From SLRI01 sp964576715 (GTDB lineage Bacteria; Pseudomonadota; Alphaproteobacteria; Geminicoccales; Geminicoccaceae), in NCBI GenBank assembly GCA_964576715.1, contig CAZNWE010000059.1, positions 1 to 25,973 of the forward strand: DNA of 25,973 bases, read 5' to 3'. The notes beneath the pieces are model-generated. The model saw only the letters and a list, made by a program, of their open reading frames with translations. It was not told where the DNA came from and did no database searches. The translations under genes were made by a program, and so were the position numbers. Of the stretch, positions 13,061-21,613 are shown piece after piece; position 1 is the first letter of the stretch, and every line of letters begins with the position of its first letter.

Positions 13061-13668
13061 CAGATGCCGGCCCTCGACCTGACCTTCCTGAGCTCGACCG
13101 AGCGGGCGCGATCCCGATGCACCTGCTCGTAGACGTCCTGCCGGCGGACGTCGCCGCGCTCGCGCAGGGTCAGCGTGATGGCGCCGATGATGGCGACCAG
13201 CAGGATGACGCCGGCGGTCTGGAAGAGATAGAAATACTCGGTGTAGAGCAGGTTGCCCAAGGCCTCGGTGTTGCTGAGGCCGGCCGTGGTCGGGCGTGGC
13301 GGGCTGGCCTCGACGGCCGGGGCCAGCGTCCAGGTGCCGGCGACCAGCAGGAGTTCGACCAGGAGGATGAGGCCGACGAGCCCGCCGATCGGCAGGTACT
13401 GCATCACGCCCTGCCGCAGCTTCACGAAGTTCACGTTGAGCATCATGACGACGAACATGAACAGCACGGCGACGGCCCCGACATAGACGACGACCAGCAC
13501 CATCGCCAGGAACTCGGCGCCGATCAGCACGAAGAGTGCGGCGGCGTTGAAGAAGGTGAGGATCAAGAACAGCACGGAGTGCACGGGATTGCGGGCCGAG
13601 ACCACCATGACCGCCCCCGCCACGGCGATCGTGGCGAAGAGGTAGAAGAGCAGCAGATGTGGTGTCAT
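13060..13668 (-). CDS. nuoJ: NADH-quinone oxidoreductase subunit J
   Basis: A 202-residue, five-helix subunit beside NuoK and NuoA. The family core reads NPVHSVLFLILTFFNAAALFVLIGAEFLAMVLVVVYVGAVAVLFMFVVMMLNV, including the helix 3 pi-bulge region. The C-terminal part (VGLILLVELLLVAGTW, then LGNLLYTEYFYLFQTAGVILLVAIIGAITLTLRER) is complete. ATG 13668 is chosen over an in-frame TTG six bases upstream; neither has a clear ribosome site. The 75 bases between this gene and nuoI hold no ORF or obvious signal. Confidence 0.96.
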   Translation of the reverse strand: MTPHLLLFYLFATIAVAGAVMVVSARNPVHSVLFLILTFFNAAALFVLIGAEFLAMVLVVVYVGAVAVLFMFVVMMLNVNFVKLRQGVMQYLPIGGLVGLILLVELLLVAGTWTLAPAVEASPPRPTTAGLSNTEALGNLLYTEYFYLFQTAGVILLVAIIGAITLTLRERGDVRRQDVYEQVHRDRARSVELRKVRSRAGI

Positions 13669-13743
13669 GGGCAACGGTCCCGACGGCGGCGACGCTTCTT
13701 CTCTTCTCGGCCTCGGCCCACGAATCAGGCGGGCGGTGACGGC

Positions 13744-14232
13744 TTAGCGGTAGGGAGCGTCGGCCGCAAGGTTCTGGGCGATCTCCCGCTCCCAGCGCTC
13801 GCCGTTGGCGAGTAGCTTCTCCTTGTTATAAAAAAGTTCTTCCCGCGTCTCTGTGGCAAATTCGAAATTCGGCCCCTCGACGATGGCATCCACCGGGCAG
13901 GCCTCCTCGCAGAAGCCGCAATAGATGCACTTGGTCATGTCGATGTCGTAGCGGGTGGTGCGGCGGCTGCCGTCGGGCCTGGGCTCGCTCTCGATGGTGA
14001 TGGCCTGGGCCGGGCAGACCGCCTCGCAGAGCTTGCAGGCGATGCAGCGCTCTTCGCCGTTGGGGTAGCGCCGAAGCGCGTGCTCGCCGCGAAAACGCGG
14101 GCTCAAGGGACCCTTCTCGTAAGGGTAGTTCAAGGTCACCTTGCGTTTGAGCATGTATTTCAGCGTCAGGCCGAACCCGGTGATCAGTTCCTGCCAGAGG
14201 AAGCTGCGGGCGGCGCGGTCGAGGGCGAGCAT
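13744..14232 (-). CDS. nuoI: NADH-quinone oxidoreductase subunit I (two [4Fe-4S] clusters)
   Basis: A 162-residue ferredoxin-like subunit carrying clusters N6a and N6b in the connecting arm of complex I. The two cluster motifs are intact: Cys63-66-69-73 (CIACKLCEAVCP) and Cys102-105-108-112 (CIYCGFCEEACP). The N-terminal amphipathic helix (FLWQELITGFGLTLKYMLKRK) anchors it to the membrane arm. The length and C-terminal region match the alphaproteobacterial and mitochondrial TYKY type. The ATG at 14232 has AAAGGAA upstream. Confidence 0.97.
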   Translation of the reverse strand: MLALDRAARSFLWQELITGFGLTLKYMLKRKVTLNYPYEKGPLSPRFRGEHALRRYPNGEERCIACKLCEAVCPAQAITIESEPRPDGSRRTTRYDIDMTKCIYCGFCEEACPVDAIVEGPNFEFATETREELFYNKEKLLANGERWEREIAQNLAADAPYR

Positions 14233-14271
14233 GGCGGTTCCTTTACCGGGTCAGCGGGTGCCGGGGCCGGG

Positions 14272-15282
14272 TCAGCCGGGCAGCATGTCGAAATAGACGA
14301 GGAAGCCGGAGGTGAGCACGACCCAGAGCAGCGAGAGCGGCAGCAGCACCTTCCAGCCGAGGCGCATCAGCTGGTCGTAGCGGTAGCGGGGCAGGGTCGC
14401 CCGGGCCCAGATGAAGCAGAACAGCACGAGGCAGATCTTGAGGATGAACCAGATCGGCCCCGGGATCAGGGTGAAGGGCAAGATGTTCAAGGGTGGCAGC
14501 CAGCCGCCGAGGAACAGGATCGTGGCGATCGCGCTCATCAAGATCATGTTCATGTATTCGCCGAGGAAGAACAGGGCGAAGGTCATCGACGAGTATTCAA
14601 CATTGTAGCCGGTGACCAGGGTCGCCTCGTCCTCCGGCAAATCGAACGGGTGCCGGTTGGTCTCGGCGAGGATCGAGACCAGAAAGATCATGAACATCGG
14701 GAAGTGGGGGATGATGTACCAGAGCCCGTCCTGGGCCCGGACGATCTCCGATAGGTTCAAGGAGCCGGCACTGATCAGCACGGTGATGATGATCAGGCCG
14801 ATGGCGATTTCATAAGAGATCATCTGCGCCGAGGAGCGCAAAGCACCGAGAAAGGCATAGCGCGAGTTCGACGCCCAGCCGGCCATGATGATGCCGTAGA
14901 CGCCGAGCGAACTGATGGCGAAAAGGTAGAGGACACCGACATTGATGTCGGCGAGGACCAACCCGTCGCCGAACGGGATCACTGCCCAGCCGATCAGTGC
15001 CAGGATGAAGGTGATCATCGGCGCGATGACGAAGACCAGCTTGTTGGCGCCGGTGGGGATCACCGTTTCCTTGAAGAACAGCTTCACCCCGTCGGCCAGC
15101 GGCTGCAGCAGGCCGTAGGGCCCGACGGTCATCGGCCCCTGGCGGAGCTGCATGGCGCCGATGATCTTGCGCTCGGCATAGGTCAGGTAGGCCATCGCCG
15201 TCATCAGCGGCACGGCGATCAGCAGCACGTAGAAGCTGATGACCAGGATGGGCCAGAGGGTGCCGCTCCAGAGTTCAGCCAT
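14272..15282 (-). CDS. nuoH: NADH-quinone oxidoreductase subunit H
   Basis: A 336-residue, eight-helix subunit that forms the quinone chamber with NuoB and NuoD. Diagnostic stretches are YAERKIIGAMQLRQGPMTVGPYGLLQPLADGVKLFFKE near the N-terminus, the acidic quinone-site loop ETNRHPFDLPEDEATLVTGYNVEYSS, and the helix FALFFLGEYMNMI. The length is normal. Its first eight bases overlap the end of nuoG. Confidence 0.97.
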   Translation of the reverse strand: MAELWSGTLWPILVISFYVLLIAVPLMTAMAYLTYAERKIIGAMQLRQGPMTVGPYGLLQPLADGVKLFFKETVIPTGANKLVFVIAPMITFILALIGWAVIPFGDGLVLADINVGVLYLFAISSLGVYGIIMAGWASNSRYAFLGALRSSAQMISYEIAIGLIIITVLISAGSLNLSEIVRAQDGLWYIIPHFPMFMIFLVSILAETNRHPFDLPEDEATLVTGYNVEYSSMTFALFFLGEYMNMILMSAIATILFLGGWLPPLNILPFTLIPGPIWFILKICLVLFCFIWARATLPRYRYDQLMRLGWKVLLPLSLLWVVLTSGFLVYFDMLPG

Positions 15283-17335
15283 GGGTGCCGGTCGCCCCTG
15301 CCTTGCCGCCCTGGACGAACAGGGCCGAGCATTCCTGCATCACCGCCGACGCCCGGGCGATCGGGTTGGTGAGATAGAAATCGGTGATCGGCGAGGTGAA
15401 GGGCTCGGGTCCGATCGGCGCCGCCGTTCCGGCCGCGTTGAAGGCGGCCGGCGTGATCGAATCCGGTGTGCCCAGGGCGGGGGCGATCTCGGCCATCCGC
15501 CGGCGCACCTCGCCGAGGTTCGCGAGCGGCACGTTCTGGCCCAGGGCATCGGCCAGGGCGCGGAGGATCCGCCAGTCCTCCTTGGCCTCGCCGGGCGGGA
15601 AGACCGCGAGCTTGGCACGCTGCGGCCGGCCTTCGGTGTTGACCCAGGTGCCGTGCTTCTCGGTATAGGCCGCACCCGGCAGGATGACGTCGGCAGCATG
15701 CACGCCGCGATCGCCGTGCGTGCCCTGGTAGACCACGAAGGTGTTGTGCAGACGTGCCTTGGTGTCGATCTCGTCGGCGCCGATCAGGAAGAGCACGTCC
15801 AGAGCCCCGGGCTCGAGCATGCCCGCCACGTCCAGCCCGCCGGCGGCGGGCACCAGGCCGAGCTCGAGGCCGCCGACCCGGGCGGCTGCGGTGTGCAGGA
15901 CGTTGAAGCCGTTCCAGCCGTCGCCGACCATGCCGAACCGCTCGGCAACCTTGCCGGCCGCAGCCAGGATCGCTGCACCGTCGTCGCGGCAGAGCGGCCC
16001 CTGGCCGAGGATCAGCATCGGCCGTTCTGCAGCTTCGAGCACCTCGGCGAAGCTGTGCTTGCCGTCGAGGAGGTCCTGCAGCGTCTGGCCGCCGGCGCCG
16101 AGGTCGGTCACCGGATAGGTCAGATCGAAGGGGGCACCGATGCGGCCGACCTTGAAGCCGCCCAGGCGCTGGCGCTTTCTGAGCCGGGCATTGACCAGCG
16201 GCGCCTCGTGGCGCGGGTTGGTGCCGATCAGGAGGCAGGCGTCGGCCGCCTCGATGCCGGCGATGGTGGTGTTGAAGAGGTAGCTGCCACGGTCGCCGGC
16301 GGTGAGCTTGGTGCCGTCCTGGCGGCAGTCGACATTGGCGCTGCCCAGGGCGACGGCGAGGTCCTTGACCAGCACCATGGTCTCGCAGTCGACCTGATCG
16401 CCGATGATGAAGCCGACGCGGTTGCCGGGCACGCCGCCGAGCCTGGCCTTGATCGCGGCGAAGGCGTCGCGCCAGGTCGCCGTTTCGAGCTTGCCGTCCC
16501 GCTTGACGAAGGGGATGTCGAGGCGGCGTTTCTTCAGCCCGTCATAGGCGAAGCGGGTCTTGTCGGAGATCCATTCCTCGTTGACGTCCTCGTGCAGCCG
16601 GGGGGTGATGCGCATCACCTCGCTGCCGCGCGCATCGACGCGGATGTTGGAGCCCACCGCGTCCATGACGTCAATGGATTCGGTCTTCTTCAGCTCCCAG
16701 GTCCGGGCGCGGTATTCATAGGGCTTCGAATTGAGTGCGCCGACCGGGCACAAGTCGATGATGTTGCCCGACAATTCAGAGGTGAGCGCACTCTCGACCC
16801 AGGTCGTGATCTCCATGTGCTCGCCGCGGTCGCAGGCGCCGAGCTCCGACACGCCGGCGATCTCGTCGATGAAGCGGATGCAGCGGGTGCAGTGGATGCA
16901 GCGGGTCATGTGGGTGGAGATCAGCGGGCCCAGATACTTGTCGGGGACCGGCCGCTTGTTCTCGGCGAAGCGCGAGCTGTCGGGACCGTAGAAGAGGGTG
17001 ATGTCCTGCAGATCGCACTCGCCGCCCTGATCGCAGATCGGGCAGTCGAGCGGGTGATTGATCAGCAAGAGCTCGAGCACGCCCTTCCTGGCCTTGTGCA
17101 CCTGCGGCGTGTCGGTCCGGATCACCATGCCGTCGGCCGCCGGCATCGCACAACTGGCGATGGGCTTGGGTGATTTCTCCATCTCGACCAGGCACATGCG
17201 GCAGTTGCCGGCGATGTTGAGGCGCGGGTGGAAACAGAAGACAGGGATCTCGCGGCCCGCTTCCTCGCAGGCCTGCAGGACAGTGGAGCCCTGGGGGACT
17301 TCGATCTCCTGGCCGTCGATCGTCAGTTTTGGCAT
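15275..17335 (-). CDS. nuoG: NADH-quinone oxidoreductase subunit G
   Basis: A 686-residue peripheral-arm subunit, the 75-kDa type. The [2Fe-2S] ligands Cys34, 45, 48 and 62 (N1b) are present. The His-Cys3 [4Fe-4S] cluster N5 has His94, Cys98, 101 and 107, and N4 has Cys146, 149 and 152 plus the Cys of NIIDLCPVGAL. After these comes a molybdopterin-oxidoreductase-like domain without catalytic function. The length is close to the mitochondrial and Paracoccus subunit rather than the ~900-residue E. coli form. The last part (LFVQGGKAGATGTHG) overlaps nuoH. It is separated from nuoF by a small extra ORF. Confidence 0.97.
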   Translation of the reverse strand: MPKLTIDGQEIEVPQGSTVLQACEEAGREIPVFCFHPRLNIAGNCRMCLVEMEKSPKPIASCAMPAADGMVIRTDTPQVHKARKGVLELLLINHPLDCPICDQGGECDLQDITLFYGPDSSRFAENKRPVPDKYLGPLISTHMTRCIHCTRCIRFIDEIAGVSELGACDRGEHMEITTWVESALTSELSGNIIDLCPVGALNSKPYEYRARTWELKKTESIDVMDAVGSNIRVDARGSEVMRITPRLHEDVNEEWISDKTRFAYDGLKKRRLDIPFVKRDGKLETATWRDAFAAIKARLGGVPGNRVGFIIGDQVDCETMVLVKDLAVALGSANVDCRQDGTKLTAGDRGSYLFNTTIAGIEAADACLLIGTNPRHEAPLVNARLRKRQRLGGFKVGRIGAPFDLTYPVTDLGAGGQTLQDLLDGKHSFAEVLEAAERPMLILGQGPLCRDDGAAILAAAGKVAERFGMVGDGWNGFNVLHTAAARVGGLELGLVPAAGGLDVAGMLEPGALDVLFLIGADEIDTKARLHNTFVVYQGTHGDRGVHAADVILPGAAYTEKHGTWVNTEGRPQRAKLAVFPPGEAKEDWRILRALADALGQNVPLANLGEVRRRMAEIAPALGTPDSITPAAFNAAGTAAPIGPEPFTSPITDFYLTNPIARASAVMQECSALFVQGGKAGATGTHG

Positions 17336-17347
17336 GCGTGCTCCACC

Positions 17348-17599
17348 TCAGCGCAACAAAAGGACGACTAAAAGCGCTGTAAATCCGGCTACCTGTGCAA
17401 AGATCATTTGGCGTGTCATGCGCGTCCCGAACCCGGCGAACTTGCGCTCGAATTCGGCGAAACGCATGTCGAGGTGATCACGGGTGACCAACCCGGTGGA
17501 ACGGTCGGTGATCTCGTCACAGATCGCTTCCGCCCAACGGGCTTTGCCGTCGCCAGCGTCTTGTAACAGTCTTCCCAGCCGCGCTGCATTCACGGTCAT
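17348..17599 (-). CDS. Unrecognised 83-residue membrane-anchored small protein inside the nuo operon
   Basis: This is not a standard complex I subunit. It starts at ATG 17599 with GGGGGAA five to six bases upstream, nine bases after the nuoF stop, and ends 12 bases before nuoG, so it has the spacing of a real operon member. The N-terminal half is polar (LGRLLQDAGDGKARWAEAICDEI). Residues ~33-60 (TGLVTRDHLDMRFAEFERKFAGFG) look like an amphipathic or coiled-coil helix, and the C-terminus is a single hydrophobic helix (QMIFAQVAGFTALLVVLLLR), which predicts a tail-anchored inner-membrane protein. The architecture resembles short DUF1640/CCDC90-like proteins (coiled coil plus C-terminal helix), but I cannot assign it to a family. 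It could be an accessory or assembly factor of complex I, or a recent insertion. Confidence 0.72.
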   Translation of the reverse strand: MTVNAARLGRLLQDAGDGKARWAEAICDEITDRSTGLVTRDHLDMRFAEFERKFAGFGTRMTRQMIFAQVAGFTALLVVLLLR

Positions 17600-17608
17600 A
17601 TTCCCCCG

Positions 17609-18895
17609 CTACTCCGCCGCGATGCGCTGGCTGGCCGTGTAATCTCTGATCCGCCGCTCGATCTCCGGGCGGAAGTGGCGGATCAGGCCCTGCACCGGCC
17701 AGGCCGCGGCGTCGCCCAGGGCACAGATCGTGTGGCCCTCGATCTCCTTGGTGACGTCCCACAAGAGGTCGATCTCCTCGGGCCGGGCGCGGCCCTCGGC
17801 CATCCGCGTCATCATCCGCCAGAGCCAGCCGGTCCCCTCGCGGCAGGGTGTGCACTGCCCGCAGCTCTCGTGCATGTAGAACTTGGAGAGCCGGGCGATC
17901 GCCTTCACGATGTCGGTGCTCTTGTCCATGACGATGACGGCGGCAGTACCCAGGCCGGTCCCGGCATTCTTCAGGCTGTCGAAATCGAGGTTGATGTCGT
18001 CGCAGACACTTTTCGGGATCAGCGGCACCGACGAGCCGCCGGGGATGACCGCCAAGAGGTTGTCCCAGCCGCCCCTGACCCCGCCGCAGTGCTTGTCGAT
18101 GAGTTCCCTGAGCGGGATGCCCATCGCCTCCTCGACATTGCAGGGGTTGTTGACGTGGCCGGAGACGCAGAACAGCTTGGTGCCGCTGTTGCGCTCGGGG
18201 CCGATCCCGGCGAACCACTCGGCGCCGCGGCGAAGGATGGTGGGGACGACGGCGATGGTCTCGACATTGTTGACGGTCGAGGGACGGCCGTAGAGCCCGA
18301 CCATGGCCGGGAACGGGGGCTTGAGCCGCGGCTGGCCCTTCTTGCCCTCGAGCGATTCGATCAGACCGGTCTCCTCGCCGCAGATATAGGCGCCGGCACC
18401 GCGGTGCAGATAGAGTTCGTAGTCATAGCCGGAGCCGGCGGCATCCTTGCCGAGCAGCCCGGCGTCATAGGCTTCGGCGATGGCCCGTTCCAGCACCTCG
18501 GCCTCGCGGACGTATTCGCCGCGGATGTAGATGTAGCCGGCGGTGCAGCCCATGGCGGCGCCGGCGATCAGGCAGCCTTCGATCAGCTTGTGCGGGTCGT
18601 GCCGCATGATCTCCCGGTCCTTGCAGGTGCCGGGCTCGCTTTCATCCGCATTGACCACGAGATAGACGGGCCCGTCGGTCTGCTTGGGCATGAACGACCA
18701 TTTGAGGCCGGTGGGAAAGCCGGCGCCGCCGCGGCCCCTGAGGCCAGAGGCCTTGATCTGCTCGACCAGCCACTCGCGGCCTTTTTGAACGAAGCCGGCG
18801 GTGCCGTCCCAGTCGCCACGCGCCGTGGCGGACGCCAAATCGACGCCGCCCTCGCCGTAGAGATTGGTGAAGATGCGATCCTTGTCGTGCAGCAT
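17609..18895 (-). CDS. nuoF: NADH-quinone oxidoreductase subunit F
   Basis: A 428-residue flavoprotein that oxidises NADH at FMN and passes electrons to cluster N3. The nucleotide-binding stretch GLRGRGGAGFPTG spans residues 51-63, NADESEPGTCKDRE follows at about 82-95, and the FMN/NADH region GAGAYICGEETGLIESLEG is at about 166-184. The N3 ligands Cys345, 348 and 351 (SCGQCTPCREG) and Cys391 are all present. The length is normal. It begins four bases after the nuoE stop. Confidence 0.97.
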   Translation of the reverse strand: MLHDKDRIFTNLYGEGGVDLASATARGDWDGTAGFVQKGREWLVEQIKASGLRGRGGAGFPTGLKWSFMPKQTDGPVYLVVNADESEPGTCKDREIMRHDPHKLIEGCLIAGAAMGCTAGYIYIRGEYVREAEVLERAIAEAYDAGLLGKDAAGSGYDYELYLHRGAGAYICGEETGLIESLEGKKGQPRLKPPFPAMVGLYGRPSTVNNVETIAVVPTILRRGAEWFAGIGPERNSGTKLFCVSGHVNNPCNVEEAMGIPLRELIDKHCGGVRGGWDNLLAVIPGGSSVPLIPKSVCDDINLDFDSLKNAGTGLGTAAVIVMDKSTDIVKAIARLSKFYMHESCGQCTPCREGTGWLWRMMTRMAEGRARPEEIDLLWDVTKEIEGHTICALGDAAAWPVQGLIRHFRPEIERRIRDYTASQRIAAE

Positions 18896-18898
18896 GGC

Positions 18899-19663
18899 TC
18901 AGGACATGCCCTTCTCGCCCGGCTTCGGGGCATCGGAGTTGATCTTGTGCGCGATATCCTTGGCGGCCTCGGCGACCGGATCGGTGAGCTCGGGCCGGTG
19001 GTCCTCGGGCCGCGCCTTGCGCACCGGCTCCTGATCCCGGGGATGATCGCCCTCCGGCGCCCGGCCGTTGCCGCCGGCCTTCTCGAACAGCGAGGTGCGC
19101 TCGCCCGCGGGCTCCGAGCCCTTGCGGCCGGATTGCGGGCCAGGCGGCGGCGTCTCGCCGCGCTTGAGCGCCTCGAGCACCGCCACCGCCTTGGCGTAGT
19201 CGAGGTCCTCGTAGTAGTCGTCGTCGATCCACATCATCGGCGCGTTGCAGCACGCACCCAGACACTCGAACTCGCGCAGGAAGAAGCGACCGTCCTCGCT
19301 GCTCTCGCCGACCTCGAGCCCGAGCGTGTCCTTGGCCGCCTTGACGATGTCGTCGGAGCCGCAGAGCCAGCACGGCGTCGTGGTGCAGACCCGGACCTGG
19401 ATGCGCCCGGTGGGTTCGGTATTGTACATGTCGTAGAACGAGGCGACCTCGTAGACCCGGATTTTCGGCATCTCGAGGAAGTCGGCGACGTGGTCGAGGG
19501 CGGCCCTGGGCAGCCAGCCGCCGTGTTGCGCCTGTGCCAGATGCAAAAGCGGCATGACCGCCGACTGCTTCCTGGCCTCGGGATACCTGGCGAGGATGCG
19601 GGCGATCTCCGCCGCGTGCTCGGGGGCGAAGCTGAAGCTGTCGACGTCGGGGGCGAAGCTCAC
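18899..19663 (-). CDS. nuoE: NADH-quinone oxidoreductase subunit E with charged C-terminal tail
   Basis: A 254-residue thioredoxin-like [2Fe-2S] subunit (24-kDa type). Cluster N1a ligands are Cys93, Cys98, Cys134 and Cys138 (VCTTTPCWL and ECLGAC). The helical N-terminal part (YPEARKQSAVMPLLHLAQAQHGGWLP) and EVASFYDMYNT are typical. The start is GTG at 19663 (VSFAPDVDSF), overlapping the nuoD stop by four bases (GTGA); the frame stays open far upstream without meaning. After residue ~170 the protein runs into an ~85-residue low-complexity tail rich in Pro, Gly, Glu, Arg and Lys, ending KPGEKGMS. Tails of variable length are known in alphaproteobacterial NuoE and are not part of the conserved fold. 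Confidence 0.95.
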   Translation of the reverse strand: MSFAPDVDSFSFAPEHAAEIARILARYPEARKQSAVMPLLHLAQAQHGGWLPRAALDHVADFLEMPKIRVYEVASFYDMYNTEPTGRIQVRVCTTTPCWLCGSDDIVKAAKDTLGLEVGESSEDGRFFLREFECLGACCNAPMMWIDDDYYEDLDYAKAVAVLEALKRGETPPPGPQSGRKGSEPAGERTSLFEKAGGNGRAPEGDHPRDQEPVRKARPEDHRPELTDPVAEAAKDIAHKINSDAPKPGEKGMS

Positions 19664-20838
19664 CGGTCGATCTCCCCGAAGACGATGTCGATGGTGGCGA
19701 TGATCGCCACCACGTCGGCCAGCTGGTGGCCCTTGGACAAGGCCTCGAGGGCCTGCAGGTGGACGTAGCCGGGCGAGCGGATCTTGCAGCGGTACGGGCG
19801 GTTGGTGCCGTCGGAGACGAGGTAGACGCCGAACTCGCCCTTGCCGCTCTCGACCGCCGCATAGACCTCGCCGGCCGGTACGTGAACACCTTCGGTATAG
19901 AGCTTGAAGTGATGGATCAAGGCCTCCATCGAGCGCTTCATCTCGGCCCTGGGCGGTGGCGTCACCTTCTTGTCGTCGGTCCGTACCGGCCCTTCCGGCA
20001 TCTCCTTGACGCACTGCCGGATGATCCGCATCGATTCCTGGATTTCCAGCATGCGGACCAGATAGCGGTCCCAGCAATCGCCGTTCTTGCCGATCGGGAT
20101 GTCGAAATCGACCAGGTCGTAGGCGGCATAGGGCTGCGCCTTGCGCAGGTCCCAGGCCACACCCGAGGCGCGCAGCGTCGGGCCGGAGAAGCCCATGTTC
20201 AAGGCGTCCTCGGCGTTGACCACGCCGATGTCGACGGTCCGCTGCTTGAAGATGCGGTTCTCCGACAAGAGCTTGTCGAGATCGCTCAGCAGTTTCTCGA
20301 AGCCGTCGCACCAGGCCAAAAGGTCGGCGTCGAAGCCGGCCGGCAGGTCGCGGTTGACCCCGCCGAAGCGGTAGTAGTTGGCGTGCATCCTGGCACCGGT
20401 AACCTGCTCGTAGAAGCCGAACAGCTTCTCGCGCTCCTCGAACAGCCAGAGCAGCGGGGTCATCGCCCCGCAGTCGAGCGCCATGGTCGCGATGTTGAGC
20501 TGGTGATTGATGATGCGGGTGACCTCGTCCATCAGCGTGCGGATGTAGAGCGCCCGCGCCGGCACCTCGACGCCCAGGAGCTTCTCGACGGCGAGCACGT
20601 AGGCGTGCTCCTGGCAGAGCATCGAACAGTAGTCGAGCCGGTCGAAATACGGGATGTTCTGCAAGTACGGGCGGTACTCGATCAGCTTCTCCGTACCCCG
20701 GTGCAAGAGGCCGATATGCGGGTCGGCGCGCTCGATCACCTCGCCGTCCATCTCCAGCACGAGGCGCAAGACGCCATGGGCGGCCGGATGCTGCGGCCCG
20801 AAGTTCATCGTGAAGCTACGCAGATCGACTTCGCTCAT
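19660..20838 (-). CDS. nuoD: NADH-quinone oxidoreductase subunit D
   Basis: A 392-residue, 49-kDa-type subunit derived from the large subunit of NiFe hydrogenases; it forms the quinone-binding pocket with NuoB. It shows NFGPQHPAAHGVLRLVLEMDGE at the N-terminus (quinone-site histidine), RGTEKLIEYRPYLQNIPYFDRLDYCSM, and the C-terminal YRCKIRSPGYVHLQAL with FGEIDR at the end. The hydrogenase metal-ligand cysteines are absent, as expected. ATG 20838 (MSEVDLRSF) has a good GGAGG site; the upstream extension of the frame is not coding. Confidence 0.97.
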   Translation of the reverse strand: MSEVDLRSFTMNFGPQHPAAHGVLRLVLEMDGEVIERADPHIGLLHRGTEKLIEYRPYLQNIPYFDRLDYCSMLCQEHAYVLAVEKLLGVEVPARALYIRTLMDEVTRIINHQLNIATMALDCGAMTPLLWLFEEREKLFGFYEQVTGARMHANYYRFGGVNRDLPAGFDADLLAWCDGFEKLLSDLDKLLSENRIFKQRTVDIGVVNAEDALNMGFSGPTLRASGVAWDLRKAQPYAAYDLVDFDIPIGKNGDCWDRYLVRMLEIQESMRIIRQCVKEMPEGPVRTDDKKVTPPPRAEMKRSMEALIHHFKLYTEGVHVPAGEVYAAVESGKGEFGVYLVSDGTNRPYRCKIRSPGYVHLQALEALSKGHQLADVVAIIATIDIVFGEIDR

Positions 20839-20905
20839 GCCATCCTCCGGCGCGGCTGCCGCCCAAGGTGCGAGGCGGCGGTCGGGAGGGCAAGCTGCGG
20901 TCCGC

Positions 20906-21538
20906 TCATTCGCTCCGCTCCGTCGCCTTCTCGTCGCCCGGCAGGAGTTCCTGGGCACCTTCCCAGGGGCTGAGGAAATCGAAATTGCGGAAGTCCTGGC
21001 GCAGCTTGACCGGCTCGTAGACGACCCGCTGCTGCTCGTCGTCGTAGCGCATTTCGACGTAGCCGGTGAGCGGGAAGTCCTTGCGCAGCGGATGGCCCTC
21101 GAAGCCGTAATCGGTGAGGATGCGGCGGAGGTCCGGGTGGTCGGCGAACATGATGCCGTACATGTCCCAGGCCTCCCGCTCGAACCAGCCGGCCGAGCGG
21201 AAGATGCCGGTGACCGACGGCACCGGCGTCGCCTCGTCGGTCATCACCTTGACCCGCAGCCGCTGGTTATGGTGCAGCGAGAGCAGGTGGTAGACGACGT
21301 CGAAGCGCTGCTCGCGGTCGGGGTAGTCGACCCCGCAAACGTCGACGAGCTCCTTGAACAAGAGGCTCGGATCGTCGCGCAGCCACATCAGCAGCCGCGG
21401 CAGGAGGGTGGCGGGCACGGTCACCGAGAGCTCGCCATAGGCCTGCTCGACGGCGATCAGCTCGTCGGCGAGCTGGGTCTCGATCAGTCCCCTGACCTCG
21501 CCCAGGGCGGCGTCGGTTTCCGTTCGCTCAGGCGTCAT
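20906..21538 (-). CDS. nuoC: NADH-quinone oxidoreductase subunit C
   Basis: A 210-residue, 30-kDa-type subunit of the connecting module. The signature FERAWD-type stretch appears as WFEREAWDMYGIMFADHPDLRRILTDYGFEGHPLRKDFPLTGY, and LVDVCGVDYPDREQRFDVVYHLLSL lies upstream of it. The start at ATG 21538 (MTPERTETDAAL) is supported by GGGAGGAG immediately upstream; an ATG at 21598 would add 20 low-complexity residues. It is separate from nuoD, as in most alphaproteobacteria and unlike the E. coli nuoCD fusion. Confidence 0.96.
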   Translation of the reverse strand: MTPERTETDAALGEVRGLIETQLADELIAVEQAYGELSVTVPATLLPRLLMWLRDDPSLLFKELVDVCGVDYPDREQRFDVVYHLLSLHHNQRLRVKVMTDEATPVPSVTGIFRSAGWFEREAWDMYGIMFADHPDLRRILTDYGFEGHPLRKDFPLTGYVEMRYDDEQQRVVYEPVKLRQDFRNFDFLSPWEGAQELLPGDEKATERSE

Positions 21539-21613
21539 CGCTCCTCCCAAAGGCACCACGTTCGTCGGCGGCGGCAGCGGCAGCGGCGCATCCGCCACCG
21601 CCGTCCCGGCCGC

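Noticed and set aside
15239..17173. A 644-codon plus-strand frame opposite nuoG.
   Set aside because: Mirror frame of a high-GC coding region with no recognisable domains.
17675..19768. A 697-codon plus-strand frame opposite nuoF and nuoE.
   Set aside because: Same artefact: low stop-codon density opposite GC-rich genes.
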